From the NCBI RefSeq assembly GCF_002251385.1, contig NZ_NPJJ01000023.1, forward strand, positions 1-64,000: 64,000 nt of DNA. The letters are read 5' to 3'. Position numbers and translations under genes: made by a program. The notes beneath the pieces are model-generated. The model did not search any database. It had not been told where the DNA came from and saw only the letters and a program-made list of their open reading frames with translations. The DNA comes from Prevotella sp. P5-108 (GTDB lineage: Bacteria; Bacteroidota; Bacteroidia; Bacteroidales; Bacteroidaceae). Shown here piece by piece: positions 45,842 to 55,455 of the stretch. Numbering within the stretch: the stretch's first letter is position 1; every line of letters starts with the position of its first letter.

Positions 45842-46993
45842 TTAACTGAGTAACTGGGCAGCCACACGGCGGGCCTCGGCGTCGGTCTGGATGTAGACGT
45901 CGTAGTCGGGCGAGGCGTCGAAGGAAACCAGGTTCATGGTGCGCTCGATGACGTCGGCCATCTGGAGGAAGCCGCAACGGTCGTGGCGGAACGCCTCGTT
46001 CACCACCTCGTTGGCGGCATTGACGATGCAAGGCATGTTGCCACCCTTGCGGATGGAGTCAAACGCCAGGGCAAGACACTTGAACTTGCGCATATCGGGC
46101 TCGTAGAACTCGAGGCTCTTGCCATAGAGGTTGAGCCTGTCGCCACGCAGGGGGAGACGGTCGGGGTAGGAGAAGGCATACTGGATGGGCATGCGCATAT
46201 CTGGCACGCCCAGCTGGGCCTTGACCGAGCCGTCGACAAACTCGACGGCGCTATGCACGATGCTCTGCGGATGCACGAGCACCTGGATGCGGTCGGCTTC
46301 GACGCCGAAGAGCCACTTGGCTTCGATGACCTCGAAGCCCTTGTTCATCAGCGAAGCCGAGTCGATGGTAATCTTGGCGCCCATGGTCCAAGTGGGGTGC
46401 TTGAGGGCGTCGGCGGCAGTGACCGAGCAGAGCTGCTGGTCGGTGAAGGTGCGGAAGGGACCGCCTGAGCAGGTGAGCAGTATGCGCTCTACCTCGTTGT
46501 TGCCCTCGCCGACGATAGACTGGAAGATGGCGCTATGCTCCGAGTCGACAGGGAGAATGGGGGTGTGGTACTGTTGGGCCAGATTGCATATCAGCTCGCC
46601 CGCCACGACCAGAGTCTCCTTGTTGGCGAGGCATATCTTCTTGCCGCTCTTGATGGCGTGGATGGTGGGGGTGAGCCCGGCAAATCCTACCATCGCGGTG
46701 AGCACCATGTCTATGGGCTCGGCTTCTACTATCTGGTTGAGGGCGTCGCGGCCGGCATAGACCTTGATGTCGGGCTGGTCGTCGAGCAGCGCGCAGAGTT
46801 CACCGTATTTGTCCTCGTTGGCTATGACCACGGCAGCCGGGTGGAACTTCCGGGCCTGCTGAGCCAACTCCATCACGCGGTTGTTGGCCGTGAGGCAGTA
46901 GACTTCGTAGAGGTCGGGATGCTGTTCGATGACATCCAGTGCCTGGGTACCTATCGAGCCCGTACTGCCAAGTATGCAGATTTGTTTCTTCAT
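45842..46993 (-). CDS. dxr: 1-deoxy-D-xylulose 5-phosphate reductoisomerase
   Basis: The 383-residue enzyme starts with the NADPH loop GSTGSIGTQALDV and has the metal/substrate segments DSEHSAIFQ, GGPFR and TIDSASLMNKGFEVIEA. It makes 2-C-methylerythritol 4-phosphate in the MEP isoprenoid pathway. It lies between rimM (7 bp) and rseP. Confidence 0.97.
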   Translation of the reverse strand: MKKQICILGSTGSIGTQALDVIEQHPDLYEVYCLTANNRVMELAQQARKFHPAAVVIANEDKYGELCALLDDQPDIKVYAGRDALNQIVEAEPIDMVLTAMVGFAGLTPTIHAIKSGKKICLANKETLVVAGELICNLAQQYHTPILPVDSEHSAIFQSIVGEGNNEVERILLTCSGGPFRTFTDQQLCSVTAADALKHPTWTMGAKITIDSASLMNKGFEVIEAKWLFGVEADRIQVLVHPQSIVHSAVEFVDGSVKAQLGVPDMRMPIQYAFSYPDRLPLRGDRLNLYGKSLEFYEPDMRKFKCLALAFDSIRKGGNMPCIVNAANEVVNEAFRHDRCGFLQMADVIERTMNLVSFDASPDYDVYIQTDAEARRVAAQLLS

Positions 46994-47000
46994 TATTATA

Positions 47001-47522
47001 TTATATATCCATGATGCCTTCGGGCAGCCGGGTCCAGATGGCCCGAGCCTCGGCATCTACCTTTTCTATCAGTTCTTCGTGGGCGGGAACGAGCAGAGAG
47101 TCGCCCGCCGGGGTGGTGATGTCAAACAGGGTGTTGATGGTGCTGTCGTCTACGTGGTCGATGGTGCCCACCTCTCTGCCGGTGGTGCTGTCGATGAGCT
47201 TGAAGCCCACTATCTCGCTCCAGCCGAAGCCGGCCTCGTCGCTGTCCGAGAGCTCACGGGGGAAGTAGACCTTGGCGCCGGTCAGGCTGCGGGCCTGCTC
47301 CTGGGTATCGATGTCGCAAAACTTCATCAGCACGGTCTCGTCGCTCTTGAAGCGGTATTCCTCCATGAAGAAGGGGACGAGGATACCGTCGAGTTCGAGC
47401 AGCAGATATTCGGCGTCGACGCGGTCAAACACGTCGTCGCTTATCTGGAAGGTTATCTCGCCCTTCACGCCGTGGGGTCTGCCCAGGCGTCCTATCTGGA
47501 ATACGTCTTCGGGGGTTATCAT
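47001..47522 (-). CDS. rimM: Ribosome maturation factor RimM
   Basis: The 173-residue protein has the RimM N-terminal beta barrel (IGRLGRPHGVKGEITFQ) and the C-terminal PRC-barrel (GREVGTIDHVDD, SLLVPAHEELIE). It binds S19 and helps 16S rRNA processing. Its ATG overlaps the last base of murA's stop codon, so the genes are coupled. Confidence 0.95.
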   Translation of the reverse strand: MITPEDVFQIGRLGRPHGVKGEITFQISDDVFDRVDAEYLLLELDGILVPFFMEEYRFKSDETVLMKFCDIDTQEQARSLTGAKVYFPRELSDSDEAGFGWSEIVGFKLIDSTTGREVGTIDHVDDSTINTLFDITTPAGDSLLVPAHEELIEKVDAEARAIWTRLPEGIMDI

Positions 47523-48832
47523 CAGCTTTCGATGCGTTGGATGTGGGCGCCCAGACGGTTCAGACGGTTCTCTATGTCTTCATATCCACGGTCTATCTGG
47601 GCGATGTTGTCTATGCGGCTGGTGCCGTTGGCACTCATGGCGGCTATGAGCAGTGCTATTCCGGCACGGATGTCGGGACTGGTCATGCGGCCGGCTCTGA
47701 GCCTGCGGGCGTGGTCGTTGCCGTTGACCACGGCGCGGTGGGGGTCACAGAGGATAATCTGCGCGCCCATATCGATGAGCTTGTCTACGAAGAAGAGGCG
47801 GCTCTCAAACATCTTCTGGTGTATCAGCACATTGCCTTTGGCCATCGTAGCCACCACGATGAGCACCGACAGGAGGTCGGGGGTGAGCCCGGGCCAAGGG
47901 GCATCGGCGAGGGTCATGATAGAGCCGTCGATAAACGAGTCTATCTCGTAGTGGGGCTGCTCGGGGATGAACAGGTCATCACCGTCTTCCTCTATCTTGA
48001 TGCCCAACCGTCTGAAGGCGTCGGGTATCATGCCCAGGTTGGGCAGCGACACGTTCTTGATGCGTACACCCTTGCCCACCATGGCTGCCATGCCGATAAA
48101 CGAGCCTACCTCTATCATGTCGGGCAGTATGGTGTGGCTTGTGCCGTGCAGCGCGTCCACTCCCTCGATGGTGAGTAGGTTCGACGCCACGCCGCTGATG
48201 CGGGCGCCCATGCTGTTGAGCATCCGGCAGAGCTGCTGGATGTAGGGCTCGCATGCCGCGTTATATATAGTGGTGGTGCCCTCGGCCAGCACTGCCGCCA
48301 TGATGATGTTGGCAGTACCCGTTACCGATGCCTCGTCGAGCAGCATATATCTGCCGTGCAGCCTGTCGGCCTTGATGGTGAACACGTTGCGATGGCTGTC
48401 ATGGGCAAAGTCGGCCCCCAGTTGCTTGAAGCCGATGAAGTGGGTGTCCAGACGCCTGCGGCCTATCTTGTCGCCGCCAGGCTGAGCCACCGTGGCTTGA
48501 CCGTATTTGCCCAAGAGCGGGCCGATGGTCATCACCGAACCTCGCAGCGACGCACTCTTGCGCACGAACTCGTCGCTGGCCAGATAGTTCAGGTCTATGT
48601 GGGCTGCCGTGAAGGTATAGTCGTTCTTGGCGTTGCGCACCACATCGACACCCATGTCCTGCAGCAGCTTGATGAGATTGCATACATCCAGTATCTCGGG
48701 GATATTGGTTATCCTTACCGGCTCGGTGGTGAGCAGACAGGCGCAGATTACCTCCAGAGCCTCGTTCTTGGCGCCCTGCGGGGTTATCTCTCCGTGCAAT
48801 CCATGTCCGCCCTCGATGATAAATGACTCCAT
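47522..48832 (-). CDS. murA: UDP-N-acetylglucosamine 1-carboxyvinyltransferase MurA, Asp variant
   Basis: The 436-residue enzyme catalyses the first committed step of peptidoglycan synthesis, transferring enolpyruvate from PEP. Family landmarks include GAKNEALEVI near the N-terminus and PGGDKIGRRRLDTH at about 118-131. Where E. coli MurA has the fosfomycin-reactive Cys115 (GGCTIG) this protein has Asp121 (GGDKIG). Such Asp forms are known to be active and fosfomycin-insensitive. It follows DUF4290 by 18 bp. Confidence 0.96.
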   Translation of the reverse strand: MESFIIEGGHGLHGEITPQGAKNEALEVICACLLTTEPVRITNIPEILDVCNLIKLLQDMGVDVVRNAKNDYTFTAAHIDLNYLASDEFVRKSASLRGSVMTIGPLLGKYGQATVAQPGGDKIGRRRLDTHFIGFKQLGADFAHDSHRNVFTIKADRLHGRYMLLDEASVTGTANIIMAAVLAEGTTTIYNAACEPYIQQLCRMLNSMGARISGVASNLLTIEGVDALHGTSHTILPDMIEVGSFIGMAAMVGKGVRIKNVSLPNLGMIPDAFRRLGIKIEEDGDDLFIPEQPHYEIDSFIDGSIMTLADAPWPGLTPDLLSVLIVVATMAKGNVLIHQKMFESRLFFVDKLIDMGAQIILCDPHRAVVNGNDHARRLRAGRMTSPDIRAGIALLIAAMSANGTSRIDNIAQIDRGYEDIENRLNRLGAHIQRIES

Positions 48833-48850
48833 AGACGTTGGGGGTTGGGG

Positions 48851-49453
48851 TTATTTCTTCTTGTTATTGCGTTTCTTCTCGGTAAACTCTCTGACGTCAA
48901 TCTTCTCAAACTTGAAGGTGCTCAGGTCGAGTTGTATCTTGCCGTCGGTAAACTTGGCGAGGTCCGACGCCACCTTCTCGTCGTCCGACGAACCATGGCT
49001 CCACTGATAGAGGCAACGCTTCATCTGGTTGGCGGTGAGCTTGACGAGATTGTCGCGTTCCTTGCCGGGCTCCATAGTCTTGAGTTTGGCGAAGAGCTCG
49101 AATATCATGTTGCCGTAGTGTCTTACCGGGATGCGCTGCATGGGATAGTCCATGGGCTGCGGCTTGGCGTCCACGGCGTGGGCCTGCTTGATGTCGTAGG
49201 GCCAGTCTATGTCGAGCTCGAAATGGCTCATGATGGCCAGATGGTCCCACAGCTTCTGCTTGTAGTCGGCGCTCTCGCGGTTGGCGGGATACATGCGGTC
49301 CATGATGGCGATGATGGTTTGGGCACACTGCTGGCGCTCTGCCTTGCTGGGCAGTGTAATGGCGTGCTCCACCATCTTCTGCACCTCGCGGCCATATTCG
49401 GGCAGTATCAGCTTCTCCCGCTGGGTGTTGTAGTCAAGTCCTTCTATTTGCAT
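48851..49453 (-). CDS. DUF4290 family protein
   Basis: The 200-residue protein begins MQIEGLDYNTQREKLILPEY, the conserved start of the Bacteroidetes family DUF4290, and ends in a lysine-rich tail (TEKKRNNKKK). No catalytic motif is known. It lies between tsaB (41 bp) and murA (18 bp). Confidence 0.85.
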   Translation of the reverse strand: MQIEGLDYNTQREKLILPEYGREVQKMVEHAITLPSKAERQQCAQTIIAIMDRMYPANRESADYKQKLWDHLAIMSHFELDIDWPYDIKQAHAVDAKPQPMDYPMQRIPVRHYGNMIFELFAKLKTMEPGKERDNLVKLTANQMKRCLYQWSHGSSDDEKVASDLAKFTDGKIQLDLSTFKFEKIDVREFTEKKRNNKKK

Positions 49454-49494
49454 AGTCCTTACTGTAATGTCTTGGGTTGGGTATATGTCGTGTC

Positions 49495-50187
49495 TCAGAG
49501 CAGCTTCTTGGGCATCTTGGCCACAAAGTCCTTGAGATAGAATGGCACGAAGTAGGCCACGTCTTCGGTCTTGCCCTGGGCGATGCGGCGCTCAGCCAGA
49601 GGGAACATGTTCTTGGCCAGGGGCTCGATGCCGTCGATGTAGCGGGCATTGGGGTGGGCGATGACGTCCATACACTTGGCGGCGCCGTTGCCAAAGAAGT
49701 AGACAGGGCGCTCGTCGAGATACTCGCTGTAGGTGTCGGCGTCTACCACGTCGGCCTGGATGGGACGCACCTCATGCAGGGCGCGGTCGAAAATCTGTGC
49801 ATACACCTCCATGCGGCGGGCGTCTATCATGGGGCAGAGCAGCGCGTTCTCCTCCTTTACCATCTCCTGCAACAGCACGGGCACACACATCAGTTCGAGA
49901 GTGGGTATAGCCACCAGGCTTACACCACGTCCGTAGCACACACCTTTGGCCATAGACGTGCCGATGCGCAGACCGGTATACGAACCGGGGCCGCAGCTCA
50001 CAGCCACGGCGTCGAGGGGTATGGCATGGCTCTCGGCAAAGGAGAGCGCTTCATCGACAAATTTACCCAACCGCTCGTTGTGGTTGGGGCCGGTATGGTC
50101 TTCCTGATTAAAGATACATGCACCGTTTTCGCTCACCGATACAGAGCAGACATTGGTGCTTGTTTCAATGTTTAATATACACGACAT
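49495..50187 (-). CDS. tsaB: tRNA t6A biosynthesis protein TsaB
   Basis: The 230-residue protein has the ASKHA-fold start ILNIETSTNVCSVSV and AVSCGPGSYTGLRIGTSMAKG (about 60-80), diagnostic for TsaB. It scaffolds TsaD and TsaE for the t6A37 modification of ANN-decoding tRNAs. It is the first gene of the seven-gene minus operon; TAAATTTG (50219-50212) is its likely -7 box. Confidence 0.95.
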   Translation of the reverse strand: MSCILNIETSTNVCSVSVSENGACIFNQEDHTGPNHNERLGKFVDEALSFAESHAIPLDAVAVSCGPGSYTGLRIGTSMAKGVCYGRGVSLVAIPTLELMCVPVLLQEMVKEENALLCPMIDARRMEVYAQIFDRALHEVRPIQADVVDADTYSEYLDERPVYFFGNGAAKCMDVIAHPNARYIDGIEPLAKNMFPLAERRIAQGKTEDVAYFVPFYLKDFVAKMPKKLL

Positions 50188-50211
50188 GAATTTTAATTTA
50201 CTAAATAACTG

Positions 50212-50250
50212 CAAATTTACGGTTTTTTTCCTACATTTTTGTTACTTTTG
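50212..50250. promoter_or_regulatory. Divergent promoters tsaB / yicC
   Basis: TAAATTTG on the minus strand (50219-50212) faces tsaB; TACTTTTG on the plus strand (50243-50250) faces yicC. The boxes are only 23 bp apart, so the two promoters probably overlap in their upstream parts. Confidence 0.6.
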
Positions 50251-50273
50251 CAGAAATTTAACGTGTAACTACT

Positions 50274-51149
50274 ATGATACAGTCAATGACGGGCTACGGA
50301 AAGGCAGTCCTTACTTATGGAGAAAAGAAAATCAACGTCGAGGTGAAGTCGTTGAACAGCAAGACGATGGACCTCTCTACCCGTATAGCGCCACTCTATC
50401 GCGAGAAGGAGATGGAGATACGACAGATGCTTACCCGCAAACTGGTCAGGGGCAAGGTCGACTTCTCTATCTGGATCGAGAAGGACGAGGTGGCCGACGC
50501 TGCTACCATCAACGCCGCCCTCGTAGACAATTATTACCACCAGATACGAGACATTGCCGCCAAGACGGGTATTCCTGAGCCTCAGGACTGGTTTTACACG
50601 TTGCTCCGCATGCCCGATGTTACCTCTCGTGTCGAGGCTGTTGTCCTCGAGCCCGAGGAGTGGGCAGTGGCATGCCAGGCTATAGACGCCGCCGTTGGTG
50701 CGCTCATCGACTTCCGCCATCAGGAGGGTGCAGCCCTCGAGCGCAAGTTCAATGAGAAGATAGACAACATCGAGCGGCTGCTCGCCAGCATCGAGCCCTT
50801 CGAGAAGGCACGTGTCCAGAAGATACGCGAGCAGATCGTCAAGGGCCTCGAGCAGCTCCCCGAAGCCAGCTACGACAAGAACCGGCTCGAGCAAGAGCTC
50901 ATCTACTATATCGAGAAACTGGATATAAGCGAAGAGAAGCAGCGCCTCACCAACCACCTCAAGTACTTCCGCGAGACTATGGCCGAAAACCAGGCCAACG
51001 GAAAGAAGCTGGGATTTATCGCACAGGAGATGGGACGCGAAATCAATACCACCGGCTCCAAGAGCAACCAGGCTGAGATGCAGAACATCGTGGTCAAGAT
51101 GAAAGATGAGCTCGAGCAGATTAAGGAACAGGTACTCAACGCACTCTAA
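50274..51149 (+). CDS. yicC: YicC-family endoribonuclease
   Basis: The 291-residue protein starts MIQSMTGYGKA, the hallmark of the YicC/YloC family, and ends with the DUF1732 helical domain (MGREINTTGSKSNQAEMQ). Family members are metal-dependent RNases. The guanylate kinase gene follows 2 bp later, a conserved pair. Confidence 0.92.
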   Translation: MIQSMTGYGKAVLTYGEKKINVEVKSLNSKTMDLSTRIAPLYREKEMEIRQMLTRKLVRGKVDFSIWIEKDEVADAATINAALVDNYYHQIRDIAAKTGIPEPQDWFYTLLRMPDVTSRVEAVVLEPEEWAVACQAIDAAVGALIDFRHQEGAALERKFNEKIDNIERLLASIEPFEKARVQKIREQIVKGLEQLPEASYDKNRLEQELIYYIEKLDISEEKQRLTNHLKYFRETMAENQANGKKLGFIAQEMGREINTTGSKSNQAEMQNIVVKMKDELEQIKEQVLNAL

Positions 51150-51151
51150 TC

Positions 51152-51730
51152 ATGACAAAGACAGGCAAACTCATCATATTCTGCGCACCATCGGGCTCGG
51201 GCAAGAGCACCCTGGTGCAGTGGCTCATGGCCGCACACCCCGAGCTCCATCTCGCGTTCTCCATCAGCTGCACATCGCGCCCGCCGCGAGGCACCGAGCA
51301 GAACGGCGTCGAGTATTTCTTTATCTCGCCCGACGAGTTCCGTCAGCGCGTGGCTGCCGACGAGTTCCTCGAGTACGAGGAGGTCTATGAGGGCCGCTTC
51401 TACGGCACCCTCAAGAGCCAGGTAGACACCCAGACACAGCGCGGAGAAAACGTGCTCTTCGACGTCGATGTCAAGGGCGGATGCAACATCAAGGACTTCT
51501 ATGGCGACCGTGCCCTGAGCATCTTTGTCCAGCCACCCTCGATCGACGAGCTGCGCCGCCGCCTCGTGGCACGTGCCACCGACACCCCCGAGGCCATCGA
51601 GCAGCGCGTGGGCAAGGCTGCCTACGAGCTTACCTTTGCGCCGCGCTTCGACCATGTCGTGGTCAACGACGACCTGGAGCGTGCCAAGGAGGAGGTCTAC
51701 CGGCTCGTGAGCGGTTTTGTTAACCGATAG
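51152..51730 (+). CDS. gmk: Guanylate kinase
   Basis: The 192-residue enzyme has the P-loop FCAPSGSGKST (about 10-20) and the GMP-binding TSRPPRGTEQNGVEYFF. It phosphorylates GMP to GDP. Confidence 0.97.
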   Translation: MTKTGKLIIFCAPSGSGKSTLVQWLMAAHPELHLAFSISCTSRPPRGTEQNGVEYFFISPDEFRQRVAADEFLEYEEVYEGRFYGTLKSQVDTQTQRGENVLFDVDVKGGCNIKDFYGDRALSIFVQPPSIDELRRRLVARATDTPEAIEQRVGKAAYELTFAPRFDHVVVNDDLERAKEEVYRLVSGFVNR

Positions 51731-51761
51731 CCCCGCCCCCCATCCCTTCACCCTCATTCCC

Positions 51762-52346
51762 ATGACCCTCTCCACCAGACAGATAGGCATCTTCGGCGGT
51801 TCGTTCAACCCCATCCACTGCGGACACATCGCCCTGGCGCGCCACCTGCTCACGGCGCTCGGGCTCGACGAGATATGGTTTGTCGTGTCGCCCCTCAACC
51901 CCTTCAAGACCCAGGCCACCGACCTCCTGGCCGACGATGTGCGCTACGCCATCACCGCACGCGCCCTGGCCAGCCAACCCGGCCTCAGCGCCAGCGATGT
52001 AGAGATGACCCTGCCGCGCCCGTCGTATATGTGGAACACGCTCTGCCACTTGTCAGAGCTGCATCCCCGTGCCCGCTTCACCCTGCTCATCGGCGCCGAC
52101 AACTGGCTGGCGTTCGACCGCTGGGCCCACAGCCAAGATATCATCACCCACTACCGCATAGCCGTCTATCCGCGGCCGGGCTATGAGGTCGATGCCGCCG
52201 CCATGCCGCCCTCGGTCACCTACGTCCATTCCGACCTGTACCCCGTGAGCAGCACCGAGATACGCCGCCGCATAGCCGCCGGCGAGTCGATAGAGGGCAT
52301 GGTGCCCCAAGACATCCAGGCGCTGGTAGAGCATTACTACCGCTGA
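51762..52346 (+). CDS. nadD: Nicotinate-nucleotide adenylyltransferase
   Basis: The 194-residue enzyme has GIFGGSFNPIHCGHIALA with the HxGH motif and the C-terminal SSTEIRRRIAAG. It adenylates nicotinate mononucleotide in NAD synthesis. The frame is open upstream into gmk, but the ATG at 51762 gives the usual N-terminus, 31 bp after the gmk stop codon. Confidence 0.95.
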   Translation: MTLSTRQIGIFGGSFNPIHCGHIALARHLLTALGLDEIWFVVSPLNPFKTQATDLLADDVRYAITARALASQPGLSASDVEMTLPRPSYMWNTLCHLSELHPRARFTLLIGADNWLAFDRWAHSQDIITHYRIAVYPRPGYEVDAAAMPPSVTYVHSDLYPVSSTEIRRRIAAGESIEGMVPQDIQALVEHYYR

Positions 52347-52943
52347 CCCGCCACCATCGCCGCGCCAGCTACTATTGTTGTATCCGCCATGCAGACCTGT
52401 CATAGCGCAAATGGCAAGCACTGCGGCGAGTTGTCTGTCTGCGCGTATGATGCCTGCCACTTTGAATATGATGCTCCAAAGTTCCTTCGCTTTTATACCT
52501 ATTACTATTATTGTTCTTGGCATAATCTCCTCCGGGACTGTAATGCTATTAAGTTGTTGCCGGCATCAATATTGTAAGTGCGTATTACCTTTTGGATGAC
52601 GAAACCGTACCCAGACACAGCCAAATGAGTAATAACGACGCCTTTTAACATTAATTACGAGAGAACAATAATGTATGTGCAAAAAAAACTCGTAAATTGT
52701 GACCGAATTAATATCTAAATACACAAATATGGAAACAATCGTTAAAAATCCAGCAGACATGTGCGCCATGTTTTTGGTCCACGGGTCGGTCTTCTGGGTC
52801 AGTTCGGGCTGAAAAGGCAAGCGTCGTACAGCAATCAGAAGCCTCAATAACCTCTTCCCGACCATTTGTGCCTTGTCAATGTGTATGTATAGGCAAAGTT
52901 CTATGTAAGGTAGAGCATCCAAAACTTAACCCCACGAAATAGC
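52347..52943. other. Intergenic region
   Basis: No confident gene was found. A minus-strand open frame begins at 52523 (MPRTIIVIGIKAKELWSIIF...) and runs antisense into nadD; its first part faintly recalls short Bacteroidetes membrane peptides. A 27-codon frame at 52730 (METIVKNPADMC...) has no support. No clear promoter for 52944 was identified. Confidence 0.4.
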
Positions 52944-55247
52944 ATGAATACTCAAAAGACCGTTAATCACCCCCCCCCCTATTCATTATGTAAAATGAGA
53001 GCGTTTTTCCTGTTATTATTCGCAGTTCTGTCTTGTCATACAGCCTATGGACAGACCATCGTCAACCTGACCGTCAGTAACGACAAGGAAAAACATGTTT
53101 CCAATATTCCCGTCAAAATTATAGCCTGCGACAGCCTGTTCACCCATACTACCGATATGGACGGCCAGGTGTCTTTTACCATCCTTTCGCCAGAGTGCCG
53201 ACGGGTGAAGGTGCAGATTAAAAGTAAGTTTTACGAAAATCTGGATACCACCATATATGTGGATGAGGCTTCTGCCAATCATCACATCACCATACACAGC
53301 AAAGTCCAAAAGATTAAGCAGGTAGAGGTTGTAGCCTATCGGCGCATCGCCAAAAACAATGCCGAGAAGAGCGTCTACCAGATAGATACTCATGGTCTGC
53401 TCAAAACCACCAATGCCGAAAAGGCTCTCTCTTTCCTCCCCGGCCTTGTTGCCGATAACGGTAGCTATACGCTGACAGGGCAAAGCCGCAAGTGTCGCAT
53501 CAAGATAGATGGCAGAGAGGCATCAAGCGAAGAACTCAAAGCCATCAATGCCAAGGATATCCTGCGTGTGGAGGTACGCGAGATGACCAAAGACGATGAC
53601 AATGGTACCGCCGGAGAAATCAATGTCATAAAGCGGAGAGTGCAGCAGCCCAAAGTCTATACTCATCTCTCTGCATGGACGGGTGTCCTGCGTTCGCAGA
53701 TTGGTACTTACGACAATTTCGCATACCAGAGTAAGAGGTGGGACATTATTGCTTCTCTTAATCTGGTGCGACATACACTCCAGTCCGAAAATAATGTTAC
53801 CCGCTACTTCAACAGTCAGCCTATGCAGCCTCAGCAGTTGTCGCTCTCTCGGACTATCAAGACTGTACAGAATGCTGAGCATATCAAAATCAACTTCTTC
53901 GCCACCGACAAACTGACCTTGACCGCCTCTGCCTATCATAGCGGCTACCCATCGGATGCCACAGACTCAGGCAAAGATTTCAGCGGACACAGTTATCTGC
54001 GTACCAGCAACGAAAAGATAGACCATAGCGGAGGCTACGCCAACATGGGTTACAAGTGGAACGAGCGCAACACGCTTACGCTCAAAGGCAACTATTATTA
54101 CTATCGATATGCTATAGACTATCCGGGCAGTGACATCGAGCGTTATCGTTCGGCCATGCGCGAATATACAGGAGAGTTGCTTTGGGAGACGCGGAGGCGT
54201 ATTTGGGGCCACGACCATGACATCAATGCCGGTTTCAAGAATGTATATCGCGAGAACAGCACCTCCTCGGCAGCTGGTGTGCATACGGGTTATTCTATCC
54301 AGCAGCTCTATCTTACGGATTATTATGCTTTCACGCGCGATTTCTCGGCATACGTCATCCTCAAGGGCGAACACGACAATCTGGGGCATCGCCACAATAT
54401 AGTCTTCCTCCCTTCGCTGCGTCTCAATTATAATCTCAAAAAGAGAGGTTCGCTCTCTGCCAATTATCAGCGTCGTATCACCCGCCCGAGTGTAGACTAT
54501 CTCAATGCCGATACGCTCTTCATCAACGACTACACCCGCCATGTGGGAAATCCTGGTTTGCGCTCGCAGCATAATGATGCGTTTGGACTGTCCTGGCGTA
54601 AGCAGATACGCAAGGCATACCTCACGCTGAGCGCCAACTATGAGCGCGAAGCCGATATCATCAGCCAGATATACATTACCCCCGACAACTATGATGTCAC
54701 GACTTATGCCAACATAGGGCGCAGTGACTATGCAGCCCTCTCTGCCAACATCACGCAGCGTTTCTTCCAGAACCGCATGAATGTATCGCTGTCCATTACT
54801 GGTTTTCATCGCTCCTATCAGCTTGATGATGCCTACAGTCAAAATACACTTATCCAAACGGTCAAAGGATGGGGATGGAATGGCAATCTTAATATGAGTT
54901 ATCTCAGCACCAAGGGATGGATGTACATGTTGTCGGCCAACTATCGGCCCAAAAGCTATAGCCTGAACGGTACATTCCATCGCAATCCAAACCTGTTTCT
55001 TACCATCAGCAAGAATTTGTTTAATGACAGACTTGAACTCGGGCTGGACTTCGTCAACTCATTTGTATATTGCTGGAATACACGCAGCAATACCTACTTT
55101 AGAGATATGCACCAACAGTCTACCCAGCGACAGTATGCCAATAACATAACCATATCCGTGGCGTGGAATATAGGTAAGCAGTTCAGAAGCCGAAGAGTGG
55201 CAAGTGGCATCAGCAATGATGATATTGTTACCAAAAAAGGTGAGTAA
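52944..55247 (+). CDS. Outer-membrane beta-barrel protein, TonB-receptor-like
   Basis: From 52944 the frame encodes 767 residues; from the internal ATG at 52995, which starts the signal peptide MRAFFLLLFAVLSCHTAYGQ, it encodes 750. A carboxypeptidase-regulatory-like domain (about 40-125), a plug-like segment (KALSFLPGLVADNGSYTLTG) and a long barrel follow; this fits the Bacteroidetes outer-membrane barrel family 3. The ligand is unknown. A C10 tract lies between the two ATG codons; with the present length both starts are in frame. The gene stands alone. Confidence 0.85.
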   Translation: MNTQKTVNHPPPYSLCKMRAFFLLLFAVLSCHTAYGQTIVNLTVSNDKEKHVSNIPVKIIACDSLFTHTTDMDGQVSFTILSPECRRVKVQIKSKFYENLDTTIYVDEASANHHITIHSKVQKIKQVEVVAYRRIAKNNAEKSVYQIDTHGLLKTTNAEKALSFLPGLVADNGSYTLTGQSRKCRIKIDGREASSEELKAINAKDILRVEVREMTKDDDNGTAGEINVIKRRVQQPKVYTHLSAWTGVLRSQIGTYDNFAYQSKRWDIIASLNLVRHTLQSENNVTRYFNSQPMQPQQLSLSRTIKTVQNAEHIKINFFATDKLTLTASAYHSGYPSDATDSGKDFSGHSYLRTSNEKIDHSGGYANMGYKWNERNTLTLKGNYYYYRYAIDYPGSDIERYRSAMREYTGELLWETRRRIWGHDHDINAGFKNVYRENSTSSAAGVHTGYSIQQLYLTDYYAFTRDFSAYVILKGEHDNLGHRHNIVFLPSLRLNYNLKKRGSLSANYQRRITRPSVDYLNADTLFINDYTRHVGNPGLRSQHNDAFGLSWRKQIRKAYLTLSANYEREADIISQIYITPDNYDVTTYANIGRSDYAALSANITQRFFQNRMNVSLSITGFHRSYQLDDAYSQNTLIQTVKGWGWNGNLNMSYLSTKGWMYMLSANYRPKSYSLNGTFHRNPNLFLTISKNLFNDRLELGLDFVNSFVYCWNTRSNTYFRDMHQQSTQRQYANNITISVAWNIGKQFRSRRVASGISNDDIVTKKGE
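52970..52979 (+). repeat. C10 homopolymer in the 5' end of the barrel gene
   Basis: Ten C lie between the ATG at 52944 and the signal-peptide ATG at 52995. A change of one or two C would put the upstream ATG out of frame. Confidence 0.95.
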
Positions 55248-55455
55248 GCTGATTAAGGGCAGTTAGACAGGAGTGGGTTCTCCACCTTTTGCCCCTGTGA
55301 GCACAGTGGTTACCGCCATCAGTCTCTCTTGGGTCAGTTCCAGCGTAGCAGCCGCACCTATCGTGGCAGCTACGCTGGTTGCTTTTGTTTGTATGCCGCT
55401 GCTTCTCGTTGAGGCTCAGCTATCCTCAATCTTGCTCTTCATCATGTTTATCTTG

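Noticed and set aside
52053..52523. Minus-strand frame beginning MPRTIIVIGIKAKELW
   Set aside because: Most of it is antisense to nadD. The first 45 residues faintly resemble short Bacteroidetes membrane peptides, but I could not support a gene.
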